Notes under the pieces: model-generated
Told to the model about the DNA's origin: nothing
The model's database searches: none
What the model saw: only the letters and a program-made list of their open reading frames with translations
Program-made: the position numbers and the translations under genes
Assembly (NCBI GenBank): GCA_039191605.1
Contig: JBCCXL010000032.1
Location: 1-47,010, forward strand
Reading direction: 5' to 3'
DNA: 47,010 nucleotides
DNA from: JBCCXL01 sp039191605
Lineage (GTDB): Bacteria > Acidobacteriota > Thermoanaerobaculia > Multivoradales > JAHZIX01
Shown here: positions 35,044-42,800 of the stretch, one piece after another
Numbering within the stretch: position 1 is the first letter of the stretch
How the letters are laid out: each line of letters starts with the position of its first letter

Positions 35044-36647
35044 GCGCAATTCGAGCCTTTCCTCGGCGGATGCCCCGGACGGGTCTGCTTCCTGTCCTGC
35101 TTATCTGGCTGCTTCTAGGGCTGGTTCTGCTGCCCGGCTGCGGCGGAGAGGATCTGCCGAGGCAGCTGGAGTTTCCTCAGCTCACCGTCCGTCCGGCCTT
35201 CGGGCTTCAGCCGCTGGCAGAGGAGGGGACAGCCGACGAGTCGGAGGCCCAGGGCTCTTCGCTCTTCTCCCAGAGTCTATCGACGGCCTCGGCTCCGACG
35301 GTGGAGCAAGAGAGGGAAGTCGTGTGGTTCGGTATCGGCGCCAGCCTCGAGGCGCCGGTCCCCAAGGCTTGGAGCGCCCGCACCGATGCTCCGATGACCT
35401 TGATTTACACCCAGAGTCGAGACGGCGCGCCCCAGGTGGTGGTTTATGTCGAAACCTTCCGGCCCGGCATCGGCCTCCGGCCGAGCGGGGAAGTCGCGCG
35501 CTTTCGGGCGACGGTCCTAGGAATCGAAGCGGAACAGCCGCTGAGCCCCGGGCTCGCGGCCCGCTGGGTCGAGCGGCTGGCCCAGGGAGCCCTGGAGGGC
35601 CTCGAGATCTCTCCGGACCAGGCGCTGCAGGCCTTGGGAGCGCTGAGCACGAGAAATCGGGGCACTGGTTTTGGCTTCACCCCGCGGCGCGGATCCTTCT
35701 CTCGGGTGCGCTGGGCGGGCCGCTTAGCGGCCAGCGATCTTCGCCAGCCGCTGGTGGGTCGTTTCGGAATGTACGAGGGCTCTTGGAGCTCTCCGCCGCC
35801 GGTAGCCCCCGCGGTGGACAGGCTGCTGGGCTTCTTGGAGGGCGTCGCTGAAGAAGGGGTACAAGAGGAAGTACCGGACGGAGCCGATCCGGGCTCAGGG
35901 GACGAAGAGCAGCCCGCTGAGCCTGAAGACCTGGCGCAGCCGACGAGAGCCGGGGAGCCCTCGGGCGCTGGTCCGAGCCCGGATCCCGCCGTCGTTGGAG
36001 GCGTCGTTGAGGAGTTTATTGAAGAAGCCGCTGAAGAAGCCGCTGAGGAGGCCGCTGAGGAGGCCGCTGAGGAGGCCGCCGACGCTGGGAGCGGCCCTGC
36101 CCTGCCGCCCCGCCCCGCCCGGCTGCTGATCGGCAGCATTTCCGCCGCGGGCGGAACCACCGGCGTGCACCTCGCCGTCCTCTGGGCCGAAGGCGGCGAG
36201 GTGGAATCCCGAATCCTGCGGGAGGACCTCGCCCGATTGATCGAGGGGATCCGCCCGCTGCAGTCGGACCAGAGTGAGTTTCTCTCCCAGGATGGTGAGG
36301 TCCAGCTGCAGGGCATTCAGGGCCTGCCGGATCTATTTCCCGAGGACTCGCTGAAGCTCGATCTGCTCAGCGCGAATCGCCCTGAGCAGGATCTGCCCGC
36401 CGACGACGAAGCGGACGAGAGGGCGCCCACCGGAGAAGAGCCGGCGGGGGGATTGCCCCCAGAAGAGGGGAGTGCCAAGCCCGTCGATGGCCAGCCCTCG
36501 ACGGGCTTGCCTACTGCCGGCCAGCCTATTGTCGATGCATCGGACGTTTTGGATCCCGGCGCTGCGGGTTCCGGTAGCTCAGAACCTGAGAGCTCAGAGC
36601 CCAGCAGCCCAGAACCTAGCAGCCCAGAACCTGAGACCTCAGCCTAG
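35040..36647 (+). CDS. Lipoprotein with acidic repeat region, last gene of the tubulin-like operon
   Basis: A 535-residue exported protein. A basic N-terminus and strong hydrophobic core are followed by LLPGC (Cys34), a plausible lipobox, so the mature protein is probably a lipoprotein. Residues about 90-265 form a mixed alpha/beta domain I cannot name. A Glu/Ala repeat (EEAA five times, about 328-347) acts as a linker. A second copy-like region (RLLIGSISAAGGTTGVHLAVLW) follows, then a Ser/Glu/Pro-rich tail. The ATG overlaps the ATPase stop by 4 bp. Its stop lies 9 bp inside the convergent AhpD-like gene. As the only lipoprotein of the operon it may tie the inner-membrane machine to the outer membrane. 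Confidence 0.75.
   Translation: MSAIRAFPRRMPRTGLLPVLLIWLLLGLVLLPGCGGEDLPRQLEFPQLTVRPAFGLQPLAEEGTADESEAQGSSLFSQSLSTASAPTVEQEREVVWFGIGASLEAPVPKAWSARTDAPMTLIYTQSRDGAPQVVVYVETFRPGIGLRPSGEVARFRATVLGIEAEQPLSPGLAARWVERLAQGALEGLEISPDQALQALGALSTRNRGTGFGFTPRRGSFSRVRWAGRLAASDLRQPLVGRFGMYEGSWSSPPPVAPAVDRLLGFLEGVAEEGVQEEVPDGADPGSGDEEQPAEPEDLAQPTRAGEPSGAGPSPDPAVVGGVVEEFIEEAAEEAAEEAAEEAAEEAADAGSGPALPPRPARLLIGSISAAGGTTGVHLAVLWAEGGEVESRILREDLARLIEGIRPLQSDQSEFLSQDGEVQLQGIQGLPDLFPEDSLKLDLLSANRPEQDLPADDEADERAPTGEEPAGGLPPEEGSAKPVDGQPSTGLPTAGQPIVDASDVLDPGAAGSGSSEPESSEPSSPEPSSPEPETSA
36021..36080 (+). repeat. 12-bp in-frame tandem repeat (EEAA, five copies)
   Basis: Five 12-bp units, GAAGAAGCCGCT or GAGGAGGCCGCT/C, lie head to tail and encode an EEAA helix-forming linker in the lipoprotein. 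The first two use GAA and the last three GAG, so the array grew in two steps. Confidence 0.9.
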
Positions 36648-37787
36648 CCGGGCCGCGGTGCCCGAGGCGGACCCCTCGGCTCCCCACCACCCCATCATCC
36701 CAAACGCCACCCTCGATGCCGCCCACGCGAGCAGCGCCACCGTCGGCCCCTTCCCAGAGTAAACCTCCCGGAAGCTCTGCAGCATCTCCGGAGTCACCCG
36801 ATGGGGTGCCCGGGCGGTAAGGAAGGCTAGTCGCAGGGCGGGGTGGTGCATCGGGTCGGTGGCGGTCAGCAACTCGCCGAGGGCGGGGGAGGTGAGGGGC
36901 AGCGGCGCGCCGTCCCAGGCGTCGAGGTGAGCTTCGAGGAGCCGTCGCGGGGCGGCGGGGAGGTAGGGCTGGACCTCCGCCTCGGCGGCGTGGCGGAAGG
37001 CGGAGAAGGCGCGCTGGATGTTGGGGCGAGAGGCCAGGCGATCGAACTCCGGGCGCAGGGGCAGCTCGGCCCAGGGGGCGGGCATCAGCGGCAGGCTAGC
37101 GCCGACCTGGGGCTGGCGGCCGAGAAGGAGCCGGATGGCGAGGCCTAGGGGGCGGGGGAGGGCCCGCAGCAGGGTGGAGCGCACGCCGGGGATGCCGCTG
37201 CCGGGAAGGGGGGAGTCTCCCAACAGAATGGTGGCGAGGCGGTGGATGTAGTGAAAGCAGAGGCCGATGCCGATGAGCTCCGGCAGCTCTTCTTCGCTGC
37301 AGGGAGCTGCCAGAGGGGCCTGGGGACGCTGGAAGGTGCCCTGAGCCCAGGCGTTGTAGGCGGCGAGCTGGGGATCATGGTCCGCCGGGGCTGGCTCCGC
37401 GGAGCCGAGGTGCTGGAGCTCAGAGTGGCCCAGGCCGCTGGCGGCGGCGAGGAGGCGGTGGGCGTCGACGCAATAGGGGCATTCGGCGCCGCGGGAGATG
37501 GCGACCGCCAGAGCCTCTTTGTAGCGTCGCGGCACGGTGCCGCAGACCAGCGATTCCCGCAGGCAGGCCCAGCCGGTGAGCAGCAGGGAGGGAACCGGCT
37601 CGAAGAGGGAGAGGGGCTCCGGCACCAGGCCGAAGGCCCGGCGCATCTGGTGGTAGGCCGCCCGCTGGCGGCGCCGCAGCTCCCGCGTTTCGGCGGCCGT
37701 CGTTCTGTAGCTCGCTCCAGAAGCACGATTCCCTCCGGCGCCCCGAGGGGCGGCGGAGGGAAAGGTAGAGCTGACGGTGCGGGGCAT
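36639..37787 (-). CDS. AhpD/carboxymuconolactone decarboxylase-like protein
   Basis: A 382-residue protein with an AhpD-type motif ECPYCVDAH (Cys103, Cys106, His110) in the helix that follows KEALAVAISRGA, as in the CMD/AhpD peroxidase-like fold. It is about twice the usual AhpD length, and the second half is all-helical, possibly a second degenerate CMD repeat. The start lies 6 bp after the methyltransferase stop, so it is the last gene of the polyketide-like cluster. The stop region overlaps the convergent lipoprotein gene by 9 bp. It may protect the cluster product or enzymes from peroxide, or act as a redox enzyme on the product. The substrate is unknown. Confidence 0.8.
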   Translation of the reverse strand: MPRTVSSTFPSAAPRGAGGNRASGASYRTTAAETRELRRRQRAAYHQMRRAFGLVPEPLSLFEPVPSLLLTGWACLRESLVCGTVPRRYKEALAVAISRGAECPYCVDAHRLLAAASGLGHSELQHLGSAEPAPADHDPQLAAYNAWAQGTFQRPQAPLAAPCSEEELPELIGIGLCFHYIHRLATILLGDSPLPGSGIPGVRSTLLRALPRPLGLAIRLLLGRQPQVGASLPLMPAPWAELPLRPEFDRLASRPNIQRAFSAFRHAAEAEVQPYLPAAPRRLLEAHLDAWDGAPLPLTSPALGELLTATDPMHHPALRLAFLTARAPHRVTPEMLQSFREVYSGKGPTVALLAWAASRVAFGMMGWWGAEGSASGTAARLG

Positions 37788-37793
37788 GACCCC

Positions 37794-39017
37794 TCAGCGC
37801 AGCCGCGCCAGCGCCAGCAGCGCCAGCTCGGGGCCCTGGTGGTTGATGTAGATCTCGGCGTCGAGGTGCAGCACGTCGAAGATCCGACTCCACTGGGCGG
37901 CGGAGAAGAAGCGAGAGGGCGCGTCGATTTGATCCTGCTGGTCGTCGGCGGAGTCGGCTCCGAGGATCTCTTCCTCGGCGTCTCCCAGGCCGGTGCCGTG
38001 GGGCATCGCCGGCAGCAGGTTGAAGATGAAGTCCTGGTGGACGTGCTCGCCGGTCTGGCAGATGGACTCGGAGAGCACCAGCCAGCCGTCGTCGGAAAGG
38101 GCGGTGGCGAGGTACTGCACCGTGGCGGCCAGATCCGGGGTGTTGTGGAGGGCGTTGACGGCGAGAATCAGGTCGAAGCTCGCCGGCTCGATGCCCTGGC
38201 GGATCAGCGGCTGGGTGAAGTCGACCCGCTTGCGCCGCAGCGGCAGCTCGGTGGCGCCTAAGCGCTCGAGAATGCGCACCAGGAAGGAGGGGGCGATATC
38301 CGAGAGCAGGTAGTCCTCGACGTTCTCGGGCTGGCTGGATAGGCGTCCGGTGACCGCCGCGGTGCCGCCGCCGGTGCCGGCGCCGAGCTCGAGGATGCGG
38401 GCCGGTCGACCGAGGCGCTCGAGGATGTCGTCGACCCCCAGGGCGAGGGCCTGGTTGTGGATCTCGTAGAGCGGGTTGGCGGCGGCGAAGTAGTCTTCCC
38501 AGAGAGTCAGGCCTTCACCCTTGAGGAGGATCGCGGCGCCGCTCTTCTCGCCCCGCAGGAAGGCCGGGTAGCGGGCGGCGATGTACTCGATCATCGGAAT
38601 GGTGGAGCCGACGCCGTCGCGGTGGCGGCCGATGCTCCACAGCGCGGTGTTGGTGAGATCCTGGCCGGGCTCTTCGCCCGGGGAGTAGTGGACCTCTGCA
38701 CTGTCTTGGGGCGAGCTGGCCTGCGGGAAGCTGGCCTTCACCCAGGGCCCGGTAGCCGCCGCCTTGGCGAGGATCCAGGCGAGGGCGGGGCGACGATCCG
38801 TGGGAACGTCCAGCGCCTCTCCCAGCTGCTCTGCGGTGGCACCTTGGGGGTAGGCGTCGACGCATCGACGCCATTCCAGGGCCTCGAGGATCGCCGTGCA
38901 GTGGGTGCCGACGTAGGTGACGGCGGCGCTGGAGGCCTGAAGGTAGGCGTCATCCACCAGCGCATCGACGGCGCGAGCGAGGGCGGCGCGAGGGGCTCGG
39001 GAAGCGGCTAGGGTCAT
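37794..39017 (-). CDS. SAM-dependent methyltransferase of the polyketide-like cluster
   Basis: A 407-residue class I methyltransferase. Motif I (ARILELGAGTGGG, residues 206-218) binds S-adenosylmethionine. LLSDIAPSFL gives the acidic loop after strand 2, and LILAVNALHNTPD is motif IV. The N-terminal 190 residues are helical and contain a winged-helix-like stretch (TAEQLGEALDVPTDRRPALAWIL). The pattern resembles methyltransferase domains of polyketide synthases. The ATG at 39017 is preferred to an in-frame extension into the KS gene because GGAG lies 7 nt upstream. It probably methylates the growing or finished chain (C- or O-methylation not distinguishable). Confidence 0.88.
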   Translation of the reverse strand: MTLAASRAPRAALARAVDALVDDAYLQASSAAVTYVGTHCTAILEALEWRRCVDAYPQGATAEQLGEALDVPTDRRPALAWILAKAAATGPWVKASFPQASSPQDSAEVHYSPGEEPGQDLTNTALWSIGRHRDGVGSTIPMIEYIAARYPAFLRGEKSGAAILLKGEGLTLWEDYFAAANPLYEIHNQALALGVDDILERLGRPARILELGAGTGGGTAAVTGRLSSQPENVEDYLLSDIAPSFLVRILERLGATELPLRRKRVDFTQPLIRQGIEPASFDLILAVNALHNTPDLAATVQYLATALSDDGWLVLSESICQTGEHVHQDFIFNLLPAMPHGTGLGDAEEEILGADSADDQQDQIDAPSRFFSAAQWSRIFDVLHLDAEIYINHQGPELALLALARLR

Positions 39018-39058
39018 AGTAGGGCTCCAGCAGGCTTGAGGGTCGAGGGGATGGGCAC

Positions 39059-40360
39059 TCAGGCGGCGCGGCGGAAGGCGCTGGCGCCGTAGAATCCGGC
39101 AAAGGCGCAGGTCAGCTTGACGGCGACGTCGAAGTCGCTCTCGCGCCATTCGGTGACCACCGGCAGGGCGTTGCGCGGGAAGGCGCGGCGGTGGCCGAGG
39201 GTGGGGGGGATGGTCTGGTGGTGGAAGGCGGCCATCAGCATCGCCAGCTCGGTGAGGGCGGAGCCGCCGAGGTTGTGGCCCACCAGGGGCTTGAAGGTCG
39301 ATACCGGCGGCAGCTCGTCGAGCTCGCTGAAGACCTGGTTCAGCACCATGCCTTCGTATTGATCCGAGGCCGGGGCGCCGACGCCGTGGGGAACCACCAG
39401 GTCGACCTCCGCGGGGCGCAGGTGGGAGGATTCCAGGGCGCTGTCCAGCGCCTGGCGGGCCTTGCCCTTCAGGGGGTTGGGCATGGCGATCTTCCAGCCG
39501 TCCTGGGCGAAGCCGCTGCCGAGGTATTCGGCGTAGATCCGGGCGCCGCGGGCGCGGGCGTGCTCGTAATCCTCGAGCACCAGGGTGGCTCCGCCGTCGC
39601 CGAAGACGGTGCCCGTCTGATCCGGGTCGAAGGGCCGCAGCACGCCGTCCAGGGCGTAGAGACCGAGGCCGTGGAACCACATGAATTTGGCCAGCGAAAG
39701 GGGGTTGTCGGAGCCCGCCGCCAGGGCGATCTTGCTGTCGCCGACTCGGATCTGCTGCGCCGCGATCTCCACCGCGTTGAGGCCGGAGGAGCAGGCGGAG
39801 TTGACGAAGAGGGAGAGCCCTTCGAGCTTGAAGGCGCGGGCGACGTAATAGGGCAGCAGGAAGGTGTTGAGCTGGAAGAAGTCTGCCACCAGCAGGTCGA
39901 AGAGCTCCTGGGGGGTGTCCGGCAGCTCGAGATCGCCGACGAATTGGAATAGGTGGTGAGTGAGCTGCTCGAAGCCGGGGCTCTCATTGGCGACGATCAC
40001 CGCGGCGCGGTCGTCCGCCTGGCTCAGGTCCACCGGCAGGTCCGCATCCCCCAGGGCGAGGGCGGTGGCCCCCAGCAGATGGGAGAGATCCTTGGCGCCG
40101 CTCAGTCCGTCGCTCTCCAGCCAGCGCAGGCAGCCGCCGGGCACGCCGAGCTCGGCGAGATCGTATTCCGGCAGCTGGAAGGCGGGGAAGCTGACGTGCT
40201 GGGCCGGCGGGGGCGCAGACCACGGGCTCGGCTTCGGCGCCCTCTGGCGCAGCGAATCCCACGCCTGATGGATACCGAGGCCGGCGCTGGTGAGCAGGCC
40301 GACGCCGGTGACCACCACCCGGCGGTGGGGGGGCGCGGGGCGGGTGAAGACCTCAGTCAC
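39059..40360 (-). CDS. Beta-ketoacyl-ACP synthase (second complete KS)
   Basis: A 433-residue FabF-like condensing enzyme with a complete catalytic triad: Cys190 in NSACSSG, His325 in VPHGVG and His362 in LVGHNLGG. The GTG at 40360 overlaps the FabG stop (GTGA), with GGAGG 9 nt upstream. It differs clearly from the first KS of the cluster, for example in the long loop before the active site and the PHGVG variant of the usual HGTGT. It may therefore handle a different step, such as initiation or final elongation, as in aryl-polyene clusters that carry a KS/CLF pair plus an extra KS. It acts on ACP-bound acyl chains in the cytoplasm. Confidence 0.9.
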   Translation of the reverse strand: MTEVFTRPAPPHRRVVVTGVGLLTSAGLGIHQAWDSLRQRAPKPSPWSAPPPAQHVSFPAFQLPEYDLAELGVPGGCLRWLESDGLSGAKDLSHLLGATALALGDADLPVDLSQADDRAAVIVANESPGFEQLTHHLFQFVGDLELPDTPQELFDLLVADFFQLNTFLLPYYVARAFKLEGLSLFVNSACSSGLNAVEIAAQQIRVGDSKIALAAGSDNPLSLAKFMWFHGLGLYALDGVLRPFDPDQTGTVFGDGGATLVLEDYEHARARGARIYAEYLGSGFAQDGWKIAMPNPLKGKARQALDSALESSHLRPAEVDLVVPHGVGAPASDQYEGMVLNQVFSELDELPPVSTFKPLVGHNLGGSALTELAMLMAAFHHQTIPPTLGHRRAFPRNALPVVTEWRESDFDVAVKLTCAFAGFYGASAFRRAA

Positions 40361-41142
40361 GCGGTCAGACCTCCGTCCACCACCAGGCACTGGCCGGAGA
40401 CGTAGGCGCCGTCGTCGGCCATCAGCAGGCGGGCGGTGGAAACGATGTCTTCGGGCTCGGCAAAGCGGCGCAGGGGAATGCGCTGGAGATAGCGCCGGCG
40501 CACCGCGTCCGGCAGGTGCCGGGTCATGTCGGTCTCCACATAGCCGGGGGCGATGGCGTTGACGGTGATGTGGAAAGGGCCGAGCTCCCGGGCCAGCACC
40601 CGAGTGAGGGTGATCAGGCCGCCCTTCGAGGCGCCGTAATTGGCCTGTCCCGGCTGACCGTGAAGGCCCGCCACCGAGGCGATGTTGACGATGCGGCCGC
40701 CCTTGCCGGCGCGCACCATGGCGGGGGTGAGGGCCCGCAGCAGGGAGAAATTGCCGGTGAGGTTGGTGTCCAGCACCGTCTGCCAGTCCTCGAAGCTCAT
40801 CTTGATCAGCGGTCGATCCCGCAGCACGCCGGCGCTGGTGACCACGATGTGGGGCACGCCGAGAGTCTCGATGATCGTCTCGCAGGTGCTGTTGATGCCC
40901 TCCCGGTCGGTGAGATCCAGGGCGAAGGGCAGGCAGCGGCGGCCCAGGGCTTCAGCCTTCTGCTCGAGGGGCGTGAGGCCGTCTCGCCGGGAGCGGTAGG
41001 TCACCGCAACGTCCGCGCCGCCGTCCAGCAGCTCGCTGGCGATGGCCCGTCCAATGCCGCCGCTGGCGCCGACCACCAGGGCATTGCGGCCGGCGTAGCG
41101 CGGTGGAGGAGGGGTGATGGGCGACGACTGGACGGTTTGCAT
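40357..41142 (-). CDS. FabG-type 3-oxoacyl-ACP reductase
   Basis: A 261-residue short-chain dehydrogenase. The NADP-binding loop is GASGGIG (25-31), and the catalytic residues are Ser156, Tyr169 and Lys173 (YGASK). The C-terminus SGQCLVVDGGLTA is typical of FabG. The N-terminal 15 residues are Pro-rich and extra. TGGAG lies 6 nt before the ATG. It reduces the beta-keto group made by the KS partners, so the product chain is reduced at least partly. A 152-bp gap separates it from the dehydratase gene upstream, the largest gap in the cluster; nothing coding is visible in it. Confidence 0.92.
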   Translation of the reverse strand: MQTVQSSPITPPPPRYAGRNALVVGASGGIGRAIASELLDGGADVAVTYRSRRDGLTPLEQKAEALGRRCLPFALDLTDREGINSTCETIIETLGVPHIVVTSAGVLRDRPLIKMSFEDWQTVLDTNLTGNFSLLRALTPAMVRAGKGGRIVNIASVAGLHGQPGQANYGASKGGLITLTRVLARELGPFHITVNAIAPGYVETDMTRHLPDAVRRRYLQRIPLRRFAEPEDIVSTARLLMADDGAYVSGQCLVVDGGLTA

Positions 41143-41294
41143 GGCTAGCTCCAGGGTCGAGCGGGTTTGTTCAGGCTTGGGGCCGCTGCGGAGGTGAGGC
41201 CGAGGGGCAGCCCCGGAATCGGTCGCGGATTTTGGAGCCCTTCGTGGCAGATTTTGCGGCGAATGAGGCCCCTCCGGCGCGATCTTTGAACGGG

Positions 41295-41750
41295 TCAGTC
41301 CGGAGCGTCGAAGGTCTTGCGGGAGGTGATTCCCGCCGTGACCTTGGCGCGGGCGACGGGGCGATCGTCCTGGTTCACCGCGCGAACGGAGAACAGCCCC
41401 TGGCGGCCGAGGCGGCGCACCAGGTGGGTGGTGAAGTAGATCGTGTCCCCCGGAAGCACCGGGCTGAGGAAGCGTACGTCGGCGGAGCCGAGAACCGGCA
41501 TCTCGTCCGGCTGTAGGTCGTCCAGCTGCCCCAGGAGATAGACCGCGGTGGTCTGGGCCATGGATTCCAGCAGCAGGGCCCCGGGCCAGATGGGGAAGTC
41601 CGGGAAATGCCCGTCGAGCACGGGATCTTCCTTGGGAACGTTCCACACGGCGGTGAGCTCACTGCCGTCCTGGGTCAGCTCCGCCTGGTCGAGGAGCAGC
41701 ATCGGTGGCCGATGCGGCAGCATGGAGACGAGATCGCGAGAGGTGCTCAT
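41295..41750 (-). CDS. FabZ-type 3-hydroxyacyl-ACP dehydratase
   Basis: A 151-residue hotdog-fold enzyme. LPHRPPMLLLD at the N-terminus and GHFPDFPIWPGALLLESMAQ in the middle give the FabZ pattern, with catalytic His48 and Glu62 (GHFP, LLLE). The length equals typical FabZ. It removes water from the 3-hydroxyacyl intermediate to form a trans-2-enoyl chain. The cluster has no enoyl reductase, so double bonds would be retained, which is consistent with a polyene product. It sits 60 bp downstream of the cysteine-less KS gene. Confidence 0.9.
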   Translation of the reverse strand: MSTSRDLVSMLPHRPPMLLLDQAELTQDGSELTAVWNVPKEDPVLDGHFPDFPIWPGALLLESMAQTTAVYLLGQLDDLQPDEMPVLGSADVRFLSPVLPGDTIYFTTHLVRRLGRQGLFSVRAVNQDDRPVARAKVTAGITSRKTFDAPD

Positions 41751-41810
41751 ATCGGGGCCCCTGGGGCCAATAGCTCCGGACGAGAAAGATGGATCGAGGC
41801 GAAAACGAGA

Positions 41811-42800
41811 TCAGACGGAGTCGTCGACGCCGGTGAAGACCAGAGCCGCCCCGCTGGGCACCCGCTCCGATCCGGAATACACCGTGCGCAGGGTGTTGCT
41901 GCCGGAATTCGTGTTGGTATCGGCGGCACAGGCGGTGATCGCCTCCACTAGGTCCACCAGAATCTCCTCGTGACGAGCAGCGGTGGGGGTGGGGCCGATG
42001 GTCTCTTCCAGGTCGGCTTCCGGATGCTTGGCGGAGGCTGCCTCCTGGGCGCTCTCGACCACCGCCGTGCGGGTGTCCTGCAGCGAGAGCTGGGGCAGAT
42101 CACCACAGGAGTAGCCGGCGAAGCGAGCGCAGGGTAGAGCACCGCTGCGGTCGGCGTTCTTCAGCGTGGTGACGGCAAAGGTGGTGGCGACGGTGACCGC
42201 CGGTCGATTGCGGCCGAGGGCGGCGCAGGCCCGGGGGCTGAGGCTCTCGAAGCCGCCGGCGAAGACCACCTCCGCCTGACCGGCGAGGACCAGGTCGGCG
42301 GCATAGGAGAGGGCCACCAGGGCGGAGACCGCGCCGTTGTTGAAGGTCACGTTGGCGCCGCGGCATTGATGCTGGATCGCGGCCAGCCCGGCGGCGGCGT
42401 TCATCACCGTGAAGGGGAAGAGGGCCGGGTTCACCAGGGTGGCGCTATGGGTGTCGATCTGCTCCATGAAGTGGATCGTCTCGTTGATCGAGGCGAGCCG
42501 GGTGCCGATCACCATGGCGCGCTCTTCCGGCGCCGGTAGCCCGCCCATGGCGGGATGGTCCAGAGTGCGCTGCAGGGCCGCCACCAGGGCTCGGGCACCG
42601 AGGGCCTGGCCGCTGTTGGGAGGCATCTTGATGCCGTCCAGCTGCTGCTGGGAGAAGGCCTTGAGGGCCTCATCGGAGGCTTCCAGGGGGCCATCGGCGG
42701 CGCCACCGAAGCCGGTGATGACCACCGGCTCGGGCCAGCCATGGGCGAAGACCCGGGGCTTTTCGGCGGGATTTAGGCGAAGCGCTTCAGTACCAGACAT
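41811..42800 (-). CDS. Cysteine-less KS-like protein (chain-length-factor type)
   Basis: A 329-residue protein related to the N-terminal half and core of beta-ketoacyl synthases (VVITGFGG, FPFTVMNAAAGLAAIQHQC, VVFAGGFESLSPRA). Where active KS enzymes have TxCSxG, it reads TFNNGA, with Asn154 aligned to the catalytic Cys. The C-terminal His motifs are also not recognisable, and the protein is about 80 residues short. It is therefore probably catalytically dead and pairs with the preceding KS as a chain-length-factor-like subunit. The ATG (42800) lies 28 bp inside the KS gene with GGAGG 9 nt upstream, so the two subunits are translationally coupled, as expected for a KS-CLF heterodimer. Confidence 0.82.
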   Translation of the reverse strand: MSGTEALRLNPAEKPRVFAHGWPEPVVITGFGGAADGPLEASDEALKAFSQQQLDGIKMPPNSGQALGARALVAALQRTLDHPAMGGLPAPEERAMVIGTRLASINETIHFMEQIDTHSATLVNPALFPFTVMNAAAGLAAIQHQCRGANVTFNNGAVSALVALSYAADLVLAGQAEVVFAGGFESLSPRACAALGRNRPAVTVATTFAVTTLKNADRSGALPCARFAGYSCGDLPQLSLQDTRTAVVESAQEAASAKHPEADLEETIGPTPTAARHEEILVDLVEAITACAADTNTNSGSNTLRTVYSGSERVPSGAALVFTGVDDSV

